This document shows, one piece after another, positions 6,897-13,797 of a stretch of DNA of 17,768 bases; the stretch's first letter is position 1, and the number at the start of each line of letters is the position of its first letter. Made by a program: the position numbers and the translations under genes. The DNA is from CAWDLX01 sp046728155 (GTDB lineage Bacteria > Actinomycetota > Actinomycetes > Mycobacteriales > Micromonosporaceae): contig JBKPDY010000066.1 in assembly GCA_046728155.1 (NCBI GenBank), positions 1 to 17,768 on the forward strand. The letters run 5' to 3'. The notes beneath the pieces are model-generated. The model made no database searches. It saw nothing but the letters and a program-made list of their open reading frames with translations, and was not told the origin of the DNA.

Positions 6897-7880
6897 GTGC
6901 TCGCCGACGTGCTCGCTTTCCTCCGCTGCCCGCTGTGCGCTGGTGAGCTGTGCGGCGAGGCGGCACTGGGTACGCCGCAGCGCCTCCGCGCTCGCTCCGC
7001 GCCTCGGGCCTGGCGGCCCTACGATGCTCGCTCGCTGTCGGCACTGGGTACGCCGCAGCGCCTCCGCGCTCGCTCCGCGCCTCGGGCCTGGCGGCCCTAC
7101 GATGCTCGCTCGCTGTCGGCACTGGTCTGCCCATCCGGGCACCACTTCGATGTGGCCCGGCAGGGCTACGTCAACCTGCTCGTTGGCCGCCCTCCGGCCG
7201 GGACCGAGACGCCCGACATGATCGAGTCGCGAGCCCGTGTGTTCGCGGCCGGTCTCCTCGACGGTCTCACCGCCGCGGTCGTCGACGCAGCGCGTGCGGC
7301 CGAGCCCGGCCTCGTCGTCGACGCCGGCGCCGGGACCGGGCACTATCTGGCCGCCGTTCTGGACCATCTGGGCGGGGTGGGCATCGCGCTCGACATCGCC
7401 AAGCCGGCGGTACGGCGAGCCGCCCGGGCTCATCCAAGGTTGGGTGCGGCTGTGTGCGACATCTGGCGGGGCCTCCCTGTCGCCGACGCGTGTACCGGCC
7501 TGCTGCTTGATGTCTTCGCCCCTCGCAACCCGGGCGAGTTCCATCGAGTGATCCACCCCGACGGCCTGCTCGTGGTGGTCACCCCGCGACCGGAGCACCT
7601 GACCGAACTGGTCAGCGGGCTTGGGCTGCTCGGCATCGATCCGGGGAAGCACGAGAGGCTCGACGCCGGGTTCACCGGCTTGTTCCGGCTCGAGCGCGAG
7701 CTGGCCTACGCCGCCACTGCCCGCGTCGGTCATGCCGACGCCCTCGACCTCGCCAGGATGGGTCCGAGTGCCTTCCACACGTCAGCGACGGAGTTGGCCG
7801 CGCGGGTGGCGGAGCTGCCTGCGCCGGTGACCGTCACACTCTCCGCGCGAATCGGTGTCTACCGCCGCGAAACCCACTGA
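6897..7880 (+). CDS. rlmA: RlmA/TlrB/MyrA-type 23S rRNA (guanine-N1) methyltransferase with 52-residue in-frame repeat insertion in the zinc finger
   Basis: A 327-residue SAM-dependent methyltransferase of the family that modifies G745 or G748 of 23S rRNA; TlrB and MyrA give tylosin or mycinamicin resistance. It has an N-terminal zinc finger with CPLC (11-14) and CPSGH (78-82), followed by FDVARQGYVNLL. Next come PDMIESRARVF, SAM motif I VVDAGAGTGHYL (about 140-151), FAPRN and GLLVVVTPRPEHLTEL. Family members are about 275 residues; the excess equals two 26-residue repeats (23-48, 49-74) inside the zinc finger. Removing them restores 11 residues between the Cys pairs, close to E. coli RlmA. 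The usual GHY of the AR..FL..GHY motif reads AGL here. The start is GTG 6897 with GAGGAG (6887-6892) upstream. Whether the target is G745, G748 or another base cannot be told from sequence. Confidence 0.85.
   Translation: MLADVLAFLRCPLCAGELCGEAALGTPQRLRARSAPRAWRPYDARSLSALGTPQRLRARSAPRAWRPYDARSLSALVCPSGHHFDVARQGYVNLLVGRPPAGTETPDMIESRARVFAAGLLDGLTAAVVDAARAAEPGLVVDAGAGTGHYLAAVLDHLGGVGIALDIAKPAVRRAARAHPRLGAAVCDIWRGLPVADACTGLLLDVFAPRNPGEFHRVIHPDGLLVVVTPRPEHLTELVSGLGLLGIDPGKHERLDAGFTGLFRLERELAYAATARVGHADALDLARMGPSAFHTSATELAARVAELPAPVTVTLSARIGVYRRETH
6963..7118 (+). repeat. Two perfect tandem 78-bp copies inside the rRNA methyltransferase gene
   Basis: Copies 6963-7040 and 7041-7118 are identical. 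Each encodes 26 residues starting ALGTPQRLRARSAPRAWRP. The 9-mer CGGCACTGG occurs at 6961-6969, 7039-7047 and 7117-7125. The array can therefore be read as 69-bp elements separated and flanked by a 9-bp direct repeat that could be a target-site duplication. Each unit contains a GGGCC-TGGC-GGCCC hairpin. The unit length is a multiple of three, so the gene stays in frame. Confidence 0.95.
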
Positions 7881-7975
7881 TCGGGCCGAGTGGACGGCGG
7901 ATGGGGAGCCGTAGGTCCCCTGTAACGGACTCAGAACTCCCCAGCTGCGGTGTGATGCTGGTCGCCGCGACAGGG

Positions 7976-8680
7976 TCAGGTCGAGAGGTCGACCTCTTCC
8001 CACCCGACCGGCGGGGCCTGGTACGGGCCTCGCATCACCACTGCCCACTCCAGCGCCCAACGCCGCTGGCCGATCGCGTTCGAGTCGATCAGACCGGGGA
8101 GGCGGATGCGGCGACGCTCAGCCTCGAGGTACGCCCAGTCGAGGCAGTAGAGCAGGTCGAGGACTATCGCGGCCTCCGCGGGCTGACGCAGGCCGGGGAT
8201 CGTCCGCGCCCGCCACGCCTCGAACGTCTCCTTCGACGGCAGGTGCGGTAGCTGGGCCACCAACCCGTCGGGGGCCGGCTCCTTCGGGTCCAGGTGCGGA
8301 ACCAGCCCGATCAGCCAGGCCAGAGCGTAGATCGCCTCGAGGTGCAGGGCGAAGGAGCGATGATCGCCCTCGTTCGAGGCGACGAAGCTCCACTCGGGCT
8401 TGGTCAGGTTCTCCAACAGGTGGGCTTCGAGCAACCAGGCCATGGCCGCCTCGGTCGGCATGCCGAAACAGCGGGCGAGTACGACGTTGAGGATCGCGGT
8501 GCGACCGGCCAGCTCGTCCAACGGGCGCAGCTCCACCGTGTCGCCCGGCTCCCACACGAGCGGGTACGTGGGCGGCGGCGACGGCAGCTCCAGCCGGTGC
8601 AGCTGCTCGATGCTGGCTGCCCGGACCCGGTGCGGGTCGGGCGCGGGTACGGTCACGGAAAACGGTCCATCCACAATCAC
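7976..8680 (-). CDS. DUF4272-like domain protein of unknown function
   Basis: A 234-residue soluble protein with no signal peptide or membrane segment. The C-terminal two-thirds resembles DUF4272. It shows a helical region (ELAGRTAILNVVLARCFGMP, EAAMAWLLEAHLLENLT), a tryptophan-rich stretch around HLEAIYALAWLIGLVPHLDP, and the end pattern AIVLDLLYCLDWAYLEAERRR ... IGQRRWALEWAV. This matches the D..Y.L.WA...R and ER..AL.WL pattern I associate with that family. No function is established for DUF4272. The start is GTG 8680 with GGAG about 11 nt upstream; GTG at codon 3 is an alternative. It converges on the methyltransferase gene with 95 bp between. It follows thymidine phosphorylase on the same strand but is separated from it by about 340 bp, so it is probably its own transcription unit. 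Confidence 0.68.
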   Translation of the reverse strand: MIVDGPFSVTVPAPDPHRVRAASIEQLHRLELPSPPPTYPLVWEPGDTVELRPLDELAGRTAILNVVLARCFGMPTEAAMAWLLEAHLLENLTKPEWSFVASNEGDHRSFALHLEAIYALAWLIGLVPHLDPKEPAPDGLVAQLPHLPSKETFEAWRARTIPGLRQPAEAAIVLDLLYCLDWAYLEAERRRIRLPGLIDSNAIGQRRWALEWAVVMRGPYQAPPVGWEEVDLST

Positions 8681-9019
8681 GGCGTTGCCTGCTCCGGCCC
8701 CGCGAACTGTAGCGCGGGCTACCTATGCCGACGAGCGTGCCGGCGGTCGAGCTTGGGCCCGGCTTGGCCGCTCGTGAGGACAGCGTAGCCGCCGTCGCTG
8801 TGACTCTGCGTCCAACTCGTTCGTCCGTGGTTTAGTCCGCTCGACCACTCCGAGGTTAACGCCCTCACCCACAGTGGCATCGACGATAAGGTCGACTTTC
8901 CGCGTGTCAGCGTTCGGATATCCTCGCGCCGGCGCGGGCTCGGGGTTTGGGTACGGCGTGCGCGATCCGCCAAGAACCGTTCGCAAGCTGCGGGGCTCGC
9001 TGCCGCTCGCTCCTCGCGC
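8681..9019. other. Gene-free stretch between thymidine phosphorylase and the DUF4272-like gene
   Basis: No convincing gene is seen on either strand; open frames here have no recognisable motif. On the - strand a TANNNT-type -10 (TACAGT, 8706-8711) could start a short leader for the DUF4272-like gene. A small GTAGC-GCTAC inverted repeat (8709-8713/8718-8722) overlaps it. A 12-bp palindrome CGCGCCGGCGCG is at 8925-8936. The thymidine phosphorylase-proximal end is occupied by the 59-bp repeat (8967-9025). Confidence 0.5.
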
Positions 9020-9025
9020 TCACGT
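8967..9025 (-). repeat. 59-bp dispersed repeat, copy A (end of thymidine phosphorylase)
   Basis: On the + strand it begins CCGCCAAGAACCGTTCGCA and ends CTCCTCGCGCTCACGT. It differs from copy B at two positions and from copy C at six positions out of 59. It overlaps the thymidine phosphorylase gene, supplying its last sense codon (ACG) and the TGA stop (9020-9022). It contains a short CGCA-AGC-TGCG hairpin. Confidence 0.95.
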
Positions 9026-10303
9026 CAGCCGCTCGAGTACGAGCGGTGCCGATCGCGGTGCGCTCCGGGTCAGTTTCACCGCACCCGCCGCGGCCTCGAG
9101 GGCCGCCGGTATCCGGGCAGCGTCGTCGGCCCGCAACTCGAAGAGCACATCGGACTTGCGGACCCGGTCGCCGGGTCGGCGGTGCAGCACAATCCCGGCG
9201 GCCGCACTCACCGGATCCTCCTTGCGGGCCCGCCCCGCCCCGAGGCGCCAGGCGGCGACTCCGATCTTCAAAGCGTCTACCGTGGACACATACCCGGCCG
9301 ACGAGGCCCGCACCTCCTCACGCTCGGTCGCCTGCGGAAGCGGGGCACCGGGATCACCGCCCTGCGCCCGTACCATGGCCCGCCACGAATCCATCGCCCG
9401 CCCGCTCGCCAGCACGGCGGCTGGGTCCACATCGGAGAGTCCGGCCGCGGCGACCATCTCACGGGCCAGCGCGAGGGTCAGTTCGACCACATCGGACGGT
9501 CCGCCGCCGGCGAGCACCTCGACGGCCTCCTCCACCTCGACGGCGTTCCCGATCGTCCGGCCGAGCGGGGTCGACATGTCGGTGAGCAGGGCCACGGTCC
9601 GGACGCCCTGGGCGTGCCCCAGCTCGACCATCGTCCGGGCCAGATCCCGAGCGCCCGGCCGGGACTTCATGAACGCCCCCGAGCCGACCTTCACGTCGAG
9701 TACGAGGGCGGCGGTGCCCTCCGCGATCTTCTTGCTCATGATGGAACTCGCGATGAGCGGGATCGCCTCGACGGTAGCGGTCACGTCGCGCAACGCGTAG
9801 AGCTTGCGGTCGGCCGGCGCCAGCTCGTCCCCCGCCGCACAGACCACCGCCCCGACCTCGCGCAACTGGGCGAGGAACTCGGCGTTGGTGAGCGACGCGC
9901 GCCACCCCGGAATGGCCTCCAGCTTGTCCAGCGTGCCTCCGGTGTGACCCAATCCCCGGCCCGAGAGCTGCGGTACCGCCGCGCCGCACGCCGCGACCAA
10001 CGGGGTCAGCGGCAGTGTGATCTTGTCACCGACACCACCGGTCGAGTGCTTGTCCACTGTGGGCCGGTTGACGCTGCTCAGGTCCAGGCGCTCGCCCGAG
10101 GCGATCATCGCGGTGGTCCACCGGGAGATCTCGGCCGCCTCCATGCCGCGCAACAGGATCGCCATGGCCAGGGCCGCCATCTGCTCGTCCGCGACAGCGC
10201 CCCGGGTGTACGCGTCGACGACCCAGTCGATCTGGGCATCGCTGAGTCGACCGCCATCGCGTTTGGCCCGGATCACGTCCACCGCGGCGAACGCCTCAGC
10301 CAT
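9020..10303 (-). CDS. deoA: Thymidine (pyrimidine-nucleoside) phosphorylase
   Basis: A 427-residue enzyme that phosphorolyses thymidine or deoxyuridine to free base and 2-deoxyribose 1-phosphate (EC 2.4.2.4). The family signature SGRGLGHTGGTLDKLE at residues 114-129 fits the PROSITE-style pattern fully. The phosphate-binding KHSTGGVGDK (85-94) precedes it, and the C-terminal domain (DPVSAAAGIVLHRRPGDRVRKSDVL) is present. The start is ATG 10303; it overlaps the end of the cytidine deaminase gene by 8 bp, so translation is probably coupled. The frame is open much further upstream, but that extension is only an antiframe of cytidine deaminase. The final Thr codon and stop come from the 59-bp repeat. 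Substrate preference between thymidine and uridine cannot be decided from sequence; the name pdp is also possible. Confidence 0.93.
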   Translation of the reverse strand: MAEAFAAVDVIRAKRDGGRLSDAQIDWVVDAYTRGAVADEQMAALAMAILLRGMEAAEISRWTTAMIASGERLDLSSVNRPTVDKHSTGGVGDKITLPLTPLVAACGAAVPQLSGRGLGHTGGTLDKLEAIPGWRASLTNAEFLAQLREVGAVVCAAGDELAPADRKLYALRDVTATVEAIPLIASSIMSKKIAEGTAALVLDVKVGSGAFMKSRPGARDLARTMVELGHAQGVRTVALLTDMSTPLGRTIGNAVEVEEAVEVLAGGGPSDVVELTLALAREMVAAAGLSDVDPAAVLASGRAMDSWRAMVRAQGGDPGAPLPQATEREEVRASSAGYVSTVDALKIGVAAWRLGAGRARKEDPVSAAAGIVLHRRPGDRVRKSDVLFELRADDAARIPAALEAAAGAVKLTRSAPRSAPLVLERLT

Positions 10304-11075
10304 CGCCGTTCCGATCCACCCCACGATGACGCTCCGCTTCGCTCCCCGTCTCCGTGGGGGCCCTGGGCTCGTCGTGCCAGACCGTCGGTACCTGGGGCGG
10401 CCGTTCGCCCGTACCGGCCCACGCGAGTTCACCATCGGCGCCGACGACGACCACCCGCTCGGTGCGGGCCAGAGCCCAGGCAACCGCGGTGCGCGCTTCC
10501 GGCCAGGTCGGCGCCTCCTCGAGGATGCCGCGTTCGGTCTCGTCGTCGGTAAAGCCGCTCGAGCGCTCCCAGTACGCCGTCCACACCTGCTCGCCCCCGA
10601 CCACGTCGGGGTGTACGAAGACGGTCCCTCGCCCACGCCAGCGGCGGAGCCGGTCGGGCACCTCGATCGTGTGGTCCGACTCCCGGAATGCGGCGAGGTC
10701 ACTGACATCGAACGCGTGCGGCAGCAGCTCGTGCATCCGAAGTGGACCGTCGGGAAAGTCGACGAGGAGCTGAGGTCCGCCGTGCTCCCACAGCAGCTGA
10801 CGGCACCGGCCACACGGCATCAGGAGCTCGCCGTTCCCATCCACACAGGACAGTGCGACCAGCCGGCCGCCGCCGGTGGCGTACAGGGACGAGACGACTC
10901 CACATTCGGCGCACAGGGTCAGCCCGTACGAGGCGCTCTCCACGTTGCACCCGACCACGATCCGGCCGTCGTCGACCAGGGCCGCCGCGCCGACCGGGAA
11001 GTTCGAGTACCTCGCGTAGGCCCGGAGCATCACCTCGGTCGCCGCCGCCCGCAGCCGCTGCCAGTCGACCTTCAA
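10296..11075 (-). CDS. cdd: Cytidine deaminase with an extra C-terminal region of about 130 residues
   Basis: Residues 1-125 form a complete zinc-dependent cytidine deaminase (EC 3.5.4.5), converting (deoxy)cytidine to (deoxy)uridine. It has RAYARYSNFPVGAAAL, the CAE catalytic motif (zinc ligand C55, proton shuttle E57), MPCGRCRQLL (zinc ligands C88 and C91), and a typical end at ELLPHAF. The family is about 130 residues, but this frame continues for a further 130 or so. That part includes GTVFVHPDVVGGEQVWTAYW, AVAWALARTERVVVVGADGE and a charged tail; I do not recognise it. I chose TTG 11075 because homologues begin shortly before VDWQRLR and no ATG or GTG is available in frame there. Upstream in-frame codons lie inside the 59-bp repeat and the previous gene. 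It overlaps deoA by 8 bp. Confidence 0.9.
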   Translation of the reverse strand: MKVDWQRLRAAATEVMLRAYARYSNFPVGAAALVDDGRIVVGCNVESASYGLTLCAECGVVSSLYATGGGRLVALSCVDGNGELLMPCGRCRQLLWEHGGPQLLVDFPDGPLRMHELLPHAFDVSDLAAFRESDHTIEVPDRLRRWRGRGTVFVHPDVVGGEQVWTAYWERSSGFTDDETERGILEEAPTWPEARTAVAWALARTERVVVVGADGELAWAGTGERPPQVPTVWHDEPRAPTETGSEAERHRGVDRNGDG

Positions 11076-11080
11076 GTCAC

Positions 11081-11139
11081 CCGCCAAGAACCGTTCGCAG
11101 GCTGCGGGGCTCGCTGTCGCTCGCTCCTCGCGCTCACGT
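11081..11139 (-). repeat. 59-bp dispersed repeat, copy B (between permease 2 and cytidine deaminase)
   Basis: It fills almost the whole 67-bp gap between the permease 2 stop (11143-11145) and the cytidine deaminase start (11075). It has two mismatches to copy A. On the operon strand it begins ACGTGAGCGCGAGGAGC and ends TTCTTGGCGG. The small hairpin CGCA-GGC-TGCG is retained with a changed loop base. Confidence 0.95.
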
Positions 11140-11142
11140 TGT

Positions 11143-12423
11143 TCATCCCTTCTCGTACGGCTTACCATCCGCCGCAGGCGCCCGTACCCGTCCGACCAGC
11201 CCGGCCACCGCGAAGATGGTAGCGACATAGGGAAGCATCGAGAGGAAGTCACCGGGAATCGGGCTGCTGATGCTCGTGAGATAGCCCGAAAGCTTGTCCG
11301 CGAAACCGAAGAGGAGCGCGGCGAACATCGCTCCGATCGGACTCCACCGGCCGAAGATCAACGCGGCCAGGGCGATGAAGCCCTTGCCACCGATCATGTT
11401 GTTGGTGAACGCGCCGACAAGGTCCAGGGTGTAGTACGCCCCGCCGATCCCGGCGACCGCGCCGCCGATGAGAACGTTGCGCCAGCGCACCCGGCGGACG
11501 TTGATTCCGACCGTGTCGGCCGCGGTGGGATGCTCGCCCACGGCCCGGGTACGCAGACCCCACCGGGTACGGAACAGCCCGACGGTGATGCCGGCGACGA
11601 GGACGAAGGCCAGGAACAGGAAGACCGTACCGGTGAACACGGCCGGGCCGAGCACCGGAATCCTCGACAGCAGCGGGATGTGCCACAACGGCACCCGCGG
11701 TGGTGTGTTGAACTGGGCCGAGTCGTGCTGCATCACCTGCTCGTAGATGAATCCGGTGAGCCCGAGCGCGAGCAGGTTCAGCACGATCCCCAGCACCACC
11801 TGATCGACCAGGTAACGGATGCAGAACCAGGCCAGCAGCAGCGAGATGAACATCCCGCCGAGCATGCCGCCGACGATGCCGACCCAGGCGTTGCCGGCGA
11901 TGGTGCCGACCAGAGCCCCGCCGAACGCCCCGGTGAGCAGCTGCCCCTCGATCGCGACGTTGACCACGCCGGAGCGCTCACACAGCACACCGGCCAGCGA
12001 CCCGTAGATGAGCGGAAGGGCGAGCAGGAGCGTACCGCGGATGATGTCGACCAGCGGCATGAAGGCGAGGCCGGTCGGGGCGACCGAGATCTGCCAGCAC
12101 AACGATGACAGCACCACGGTAACGATGCCGACGCCGAGCATCCAGGCATACCAGCGTCGGGCGGCGGGCGTCCACATCGCCGCGCCGAGGGCCACAGCAA
12201 TCAGTCCAAAGAGGACGGCTCCCACCGTGCCCGGCACGGTGATCGCCGCGCCGGCGGTGTTCTCAGTAAGCGTGAACCGGACGTCCTGGCCGTTGGCGAG
12301 CAGTCCGAAAAGGACAGTGGCCACGATGCCGACTCCGCCGAGGACTGCGCCCGCCCGGCGCTCCCGGGTCCAGAACCGTAGCGGCTCAACGACGACGACC
12401 TCGTCATACGTCAACGCGGTCAT
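11143..12423 (-). CDS. Nucleoside ABC transporter permease 2 (BPD_transp_2 family, YufQ/NupC-like)
   Basis: A 426-residue polytopic membrane protein with about ten hydrophobic segments, partner of the permease encoded just upstream. The family landmark GVLCERSGVVNVAIEGQLL (the ERxGvvNIgiEG motif) lies in the middle, followed by YLVDQVVLGIVLNLLALGL. Next is the cytoplasmic coupling region RTRWGLRTRAVGEHPTAADT and then GGKGFIALAALIFGRWSPIG. The N-terminus carries an extra membrane segment and a loop before the conserved core, common in actinobacterial members. I prefer ATG 12423; a TTG four codons earlier lies within the 59-bp repeat. No clear Shine-Dalgarno precedes it. With the BMP lipoprotein and ATPase it would import nucleosides. 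Confidence 0.9.
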   Translation of the reverse strand: MTALTYDEVVVVEPLRFWTRERRAGAVLGGVGIVATVLFGLLANGQDVRFTLTENTAGAAITVPGTVGAVLFGLIAVALGAAMWTPAARRWYAWMLGVGIVTVVLSSLCWQISVAPTGLAFMPLVDIIRGTLLLALPLIYGSLAGVLCERSGVVNVAIEGQLLTGAFGGALVGTIAGNAWVGIVGGMLGGMFISLLLAWFCIRYLVDQVVLGIVLNLLALGLTGFIYEQVMQHDSAQFNTPPRVPLWHIPLLSRIPVLGPAVFTGTVFLFLAFVLVAGITVGLFRTRWGLRTRAVGEHPTAADTVGINVRRVRWRNVLIGGAVAGIGGAYYTLDLVGAFTNNMIGGKGFIALAALIFGRWSPIGAMFAALLFGFADKLSGYLTSISSPIPGDFLSMLPYVATIFAVAGLVGRVRAPAADGKPYEKG

Positions 12424-12428
12424 AGCGC

Positions 12429-12487
12429 CCGCCAAGGGCCGTTCGCAAGCTGCAGTGCTCGCTCACGCTCGCTCCTCGCGCTCACGT
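12429..12487 (-). repeat. 59-bp dispersed repeat, copy C (between permease 1 and permease 2)
   Basis: It occupies nearly the entire 66-bp gap between the permease 1 stop (12490-12492) and the permease 2 start (12423). It is the most diverged copy, with six mismatches to copy A, mainly in the centre, while the outer 16-20 bases at either side are nearly identical. Orientation relative to the operon is the same as in A and B. Confidence 0.93.
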
Positions 12488-12489
12488 CA

Positions 12490-13797
12490 TCACCAGCCTC
12501 TCGCCAGCGTGGTCTCGACCTTGCCGCCCCGGGCCTCACGTAGCCGGAAGATGGCCTTGACCACGGCTGGCGCCGCGACGAACAGGACGATCAGCGCCTC
12601 CAGTACGAACGTCAGCTCCAGCGTGATACCCGAGTACGACTGCATCCGCTGGCCACCGGCGTGCAGAGCGCCGAAGAGGATCGCGGCGAGCACGACGCCC
12701 CACGGCCTCACCCGGCCCAGCAGCGCGACCAGGATTCCGTCGAAGCCGATCGAACCGGTGACTGATCCAGTGAGCGCGTTGGCCTGGGTGCCCAACACTT
12801 GAACGGCGCCGCCGAGGCCGGCCAGACCGCCGGCGATCACCATAACGACAATGGTGGTCCGGGCGACGCTCATACCGGCCGTACGGGCCGCATTGGGATT
12901 CGCGCCCACGGCCCGCAACTCGAAACCGAAGGTCGACCGGTTCAGCAGCCACGCAACGGCCACGGTTGCGAGCAGAGCGAGGACGAGACCACCGTCGACG
13001 CGCAGGTTGCCGCCGAGCAGCGTGGGAAACTTCGCCGAGTCGTCCATCGGCTTGCTGATCGCCTGGGTCCGCGACGGGATCTGCACCCCGTTCTGGACGA
13101 TGAGCCAGTTGAGGAACAGCTGGGCGATGTAGTTGAGCATGATCGTTGTGATGACCTCGTGCGCGCCGGTGCGCGCCTTGAGCACGCCCGGTACGAAGCC
13201 CCACAGCGCGCCGCCGATGAGCCCGCCGATCAATGCCACCAGCAGGTGCAGTCCGACCGGGAGGTGTACGGCGAAGCCGATCACGCCGGCGACGATCACG
13301 CCCGCGATCGCCTGGCCCTGTCCGCCGATGTTGAACAGGCCTCCGCGAAAGGCGAGCGCGACGCCAAGACCGGTCAGGACCAAGGGTGTGGCGTAGGTCA
13401 GGGTCTCCGAGATCGGGTAGAAGACCAGCCGCCAGTCGTTGGTCCCGCTGAACCAGCCCTGGATGGCGGCCGGGTCGATGAAGGCCCCCTTGAACAGGTT
13501 GGAGTACGCATCGCTCACGACGTTCCAGCTCGCCGTCAACGCGTCCCCCGGGCGGGCGAAGACGTACGTGAAGGTGGACCGGACGTCCGGATCCGTGACG
13601 ACGATCAGGATGCCGCCGATGACGATGGCGAGCACGATCGCCAGGATCGTGACCGTCACCGTGTTCGCCCGCCACAGTCCATCCAGGACACGCCAGGCGA
13701 ACGAAGGCTGCACAGCAGCTGATCCGCTAGCTACGGGCGGCTCGCTGGTGGCCGGCTCGGCCGCGGCGTGCCGACCCCCGGGGTCATTGCCGCTCAT
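12490..13797 (-). CDS. Nucleoside ABC transporter permease 1 (BPD_transp_2 family, YufP/NupB-like)
   Basis: A 435-residue membrane protein. The N-terminal 35 residues are hydrophilic and Ala/Pro-rich. TM1 is at about 45-67, followed by a large extracytoplasmic loop (about 68-125) and then a core of about eight hydrophobic segments. The family motif AFRGGLFNIGGQGQ is in the first half. The ATPase-contact region reads FGFELRAVGANPNAARTAGM, followed by GSIGFDGILVALLGRVRPWG. The ATG 13797 overlaps the ATPase stop (13794-13796) as ATGA, so translation is coupled. The 59-bp repeat lies two bases after its stop. Together with permease 2 it would form the heterodimeric channel of a BMP-dependent nucleoside importer. 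Confidence 0.9.
   Translation of the reverse strand: MSGNDPGGRHAAAEPATSEPPVASGSAAVQPSFAWRVLDGLWRANTVTVTILAIVLAIVIGGILIVVTDPDVRSTFTYVFARPGDALTASWNVVSDAYSNLFKGAFIDPAAIQGWFSGTNDWRLVFYPISETLTYATPLVLTGLGVALAFRGGLFNIGGQGQAIAGVIVAGVIGFAVHLPVGLHLLVALIGGLIGGALWGFVPGVLKARTGAHEVITTIMLNYIAQLFLNWLIVQNGVQIPSRTQAISKPMDDSAKFPTLLGGNLRVDGGLVLALLATVAVAWLLNRSTFGFELRAVGANPNAARTAGMSVARTTIVVMVIAGGLAGLGGAVQVLGTQANALTGSVTGSIGFDGILVALLGRVRPWGVVLAAILFGALHAGGQRMQSYSGITLELTFVLEALIVLFVAAPAVVKAIFRLREARGGKVETTLARGW

Noticed and set aside
6963..7118. Tandem repeats considered as a CRISPR array
   Set aside because: The copies are directly adjacent without spacers, in frame within a gene, and there is no cas gene.
7881..7975. 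GGGGA/TCCCC hairpin as a terminator between the convergent methyltransferase and DUF4272-like genes
   Set aside because: The stem is only five pairs and lacks a T-run on either strand; it is too weak to call.
8820..8860. tRNA-like stretch on the - strand (GGTCGAGCGGACTAAACC)
   Set aside because: It resembles a tRNA D-arm, but no T-arm GTTCGA motif, acceptor pairing or anticodon arm follows at the right distance.
9182..10552. Long + strand open frame opposite deoA and cdd
   Set aside because: It is an antisense shadow of two well-identified enzymes. Its translation is Arg/Pro/Gly-rich with no domain.
10304..10813. N-terminal extension of thymidine phosphorylase
   Set aside because: The frame is open only because it lies across the cytidine deaminase gene. 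The family N-terminus starts at ATG 10303.
11076..11252. N-terminal extension of cytidine deaminase up to 11252
   Set aside because: It would run through the 59-bp repeat and into the end of permease 2. Family members start just before VDWQRLR.
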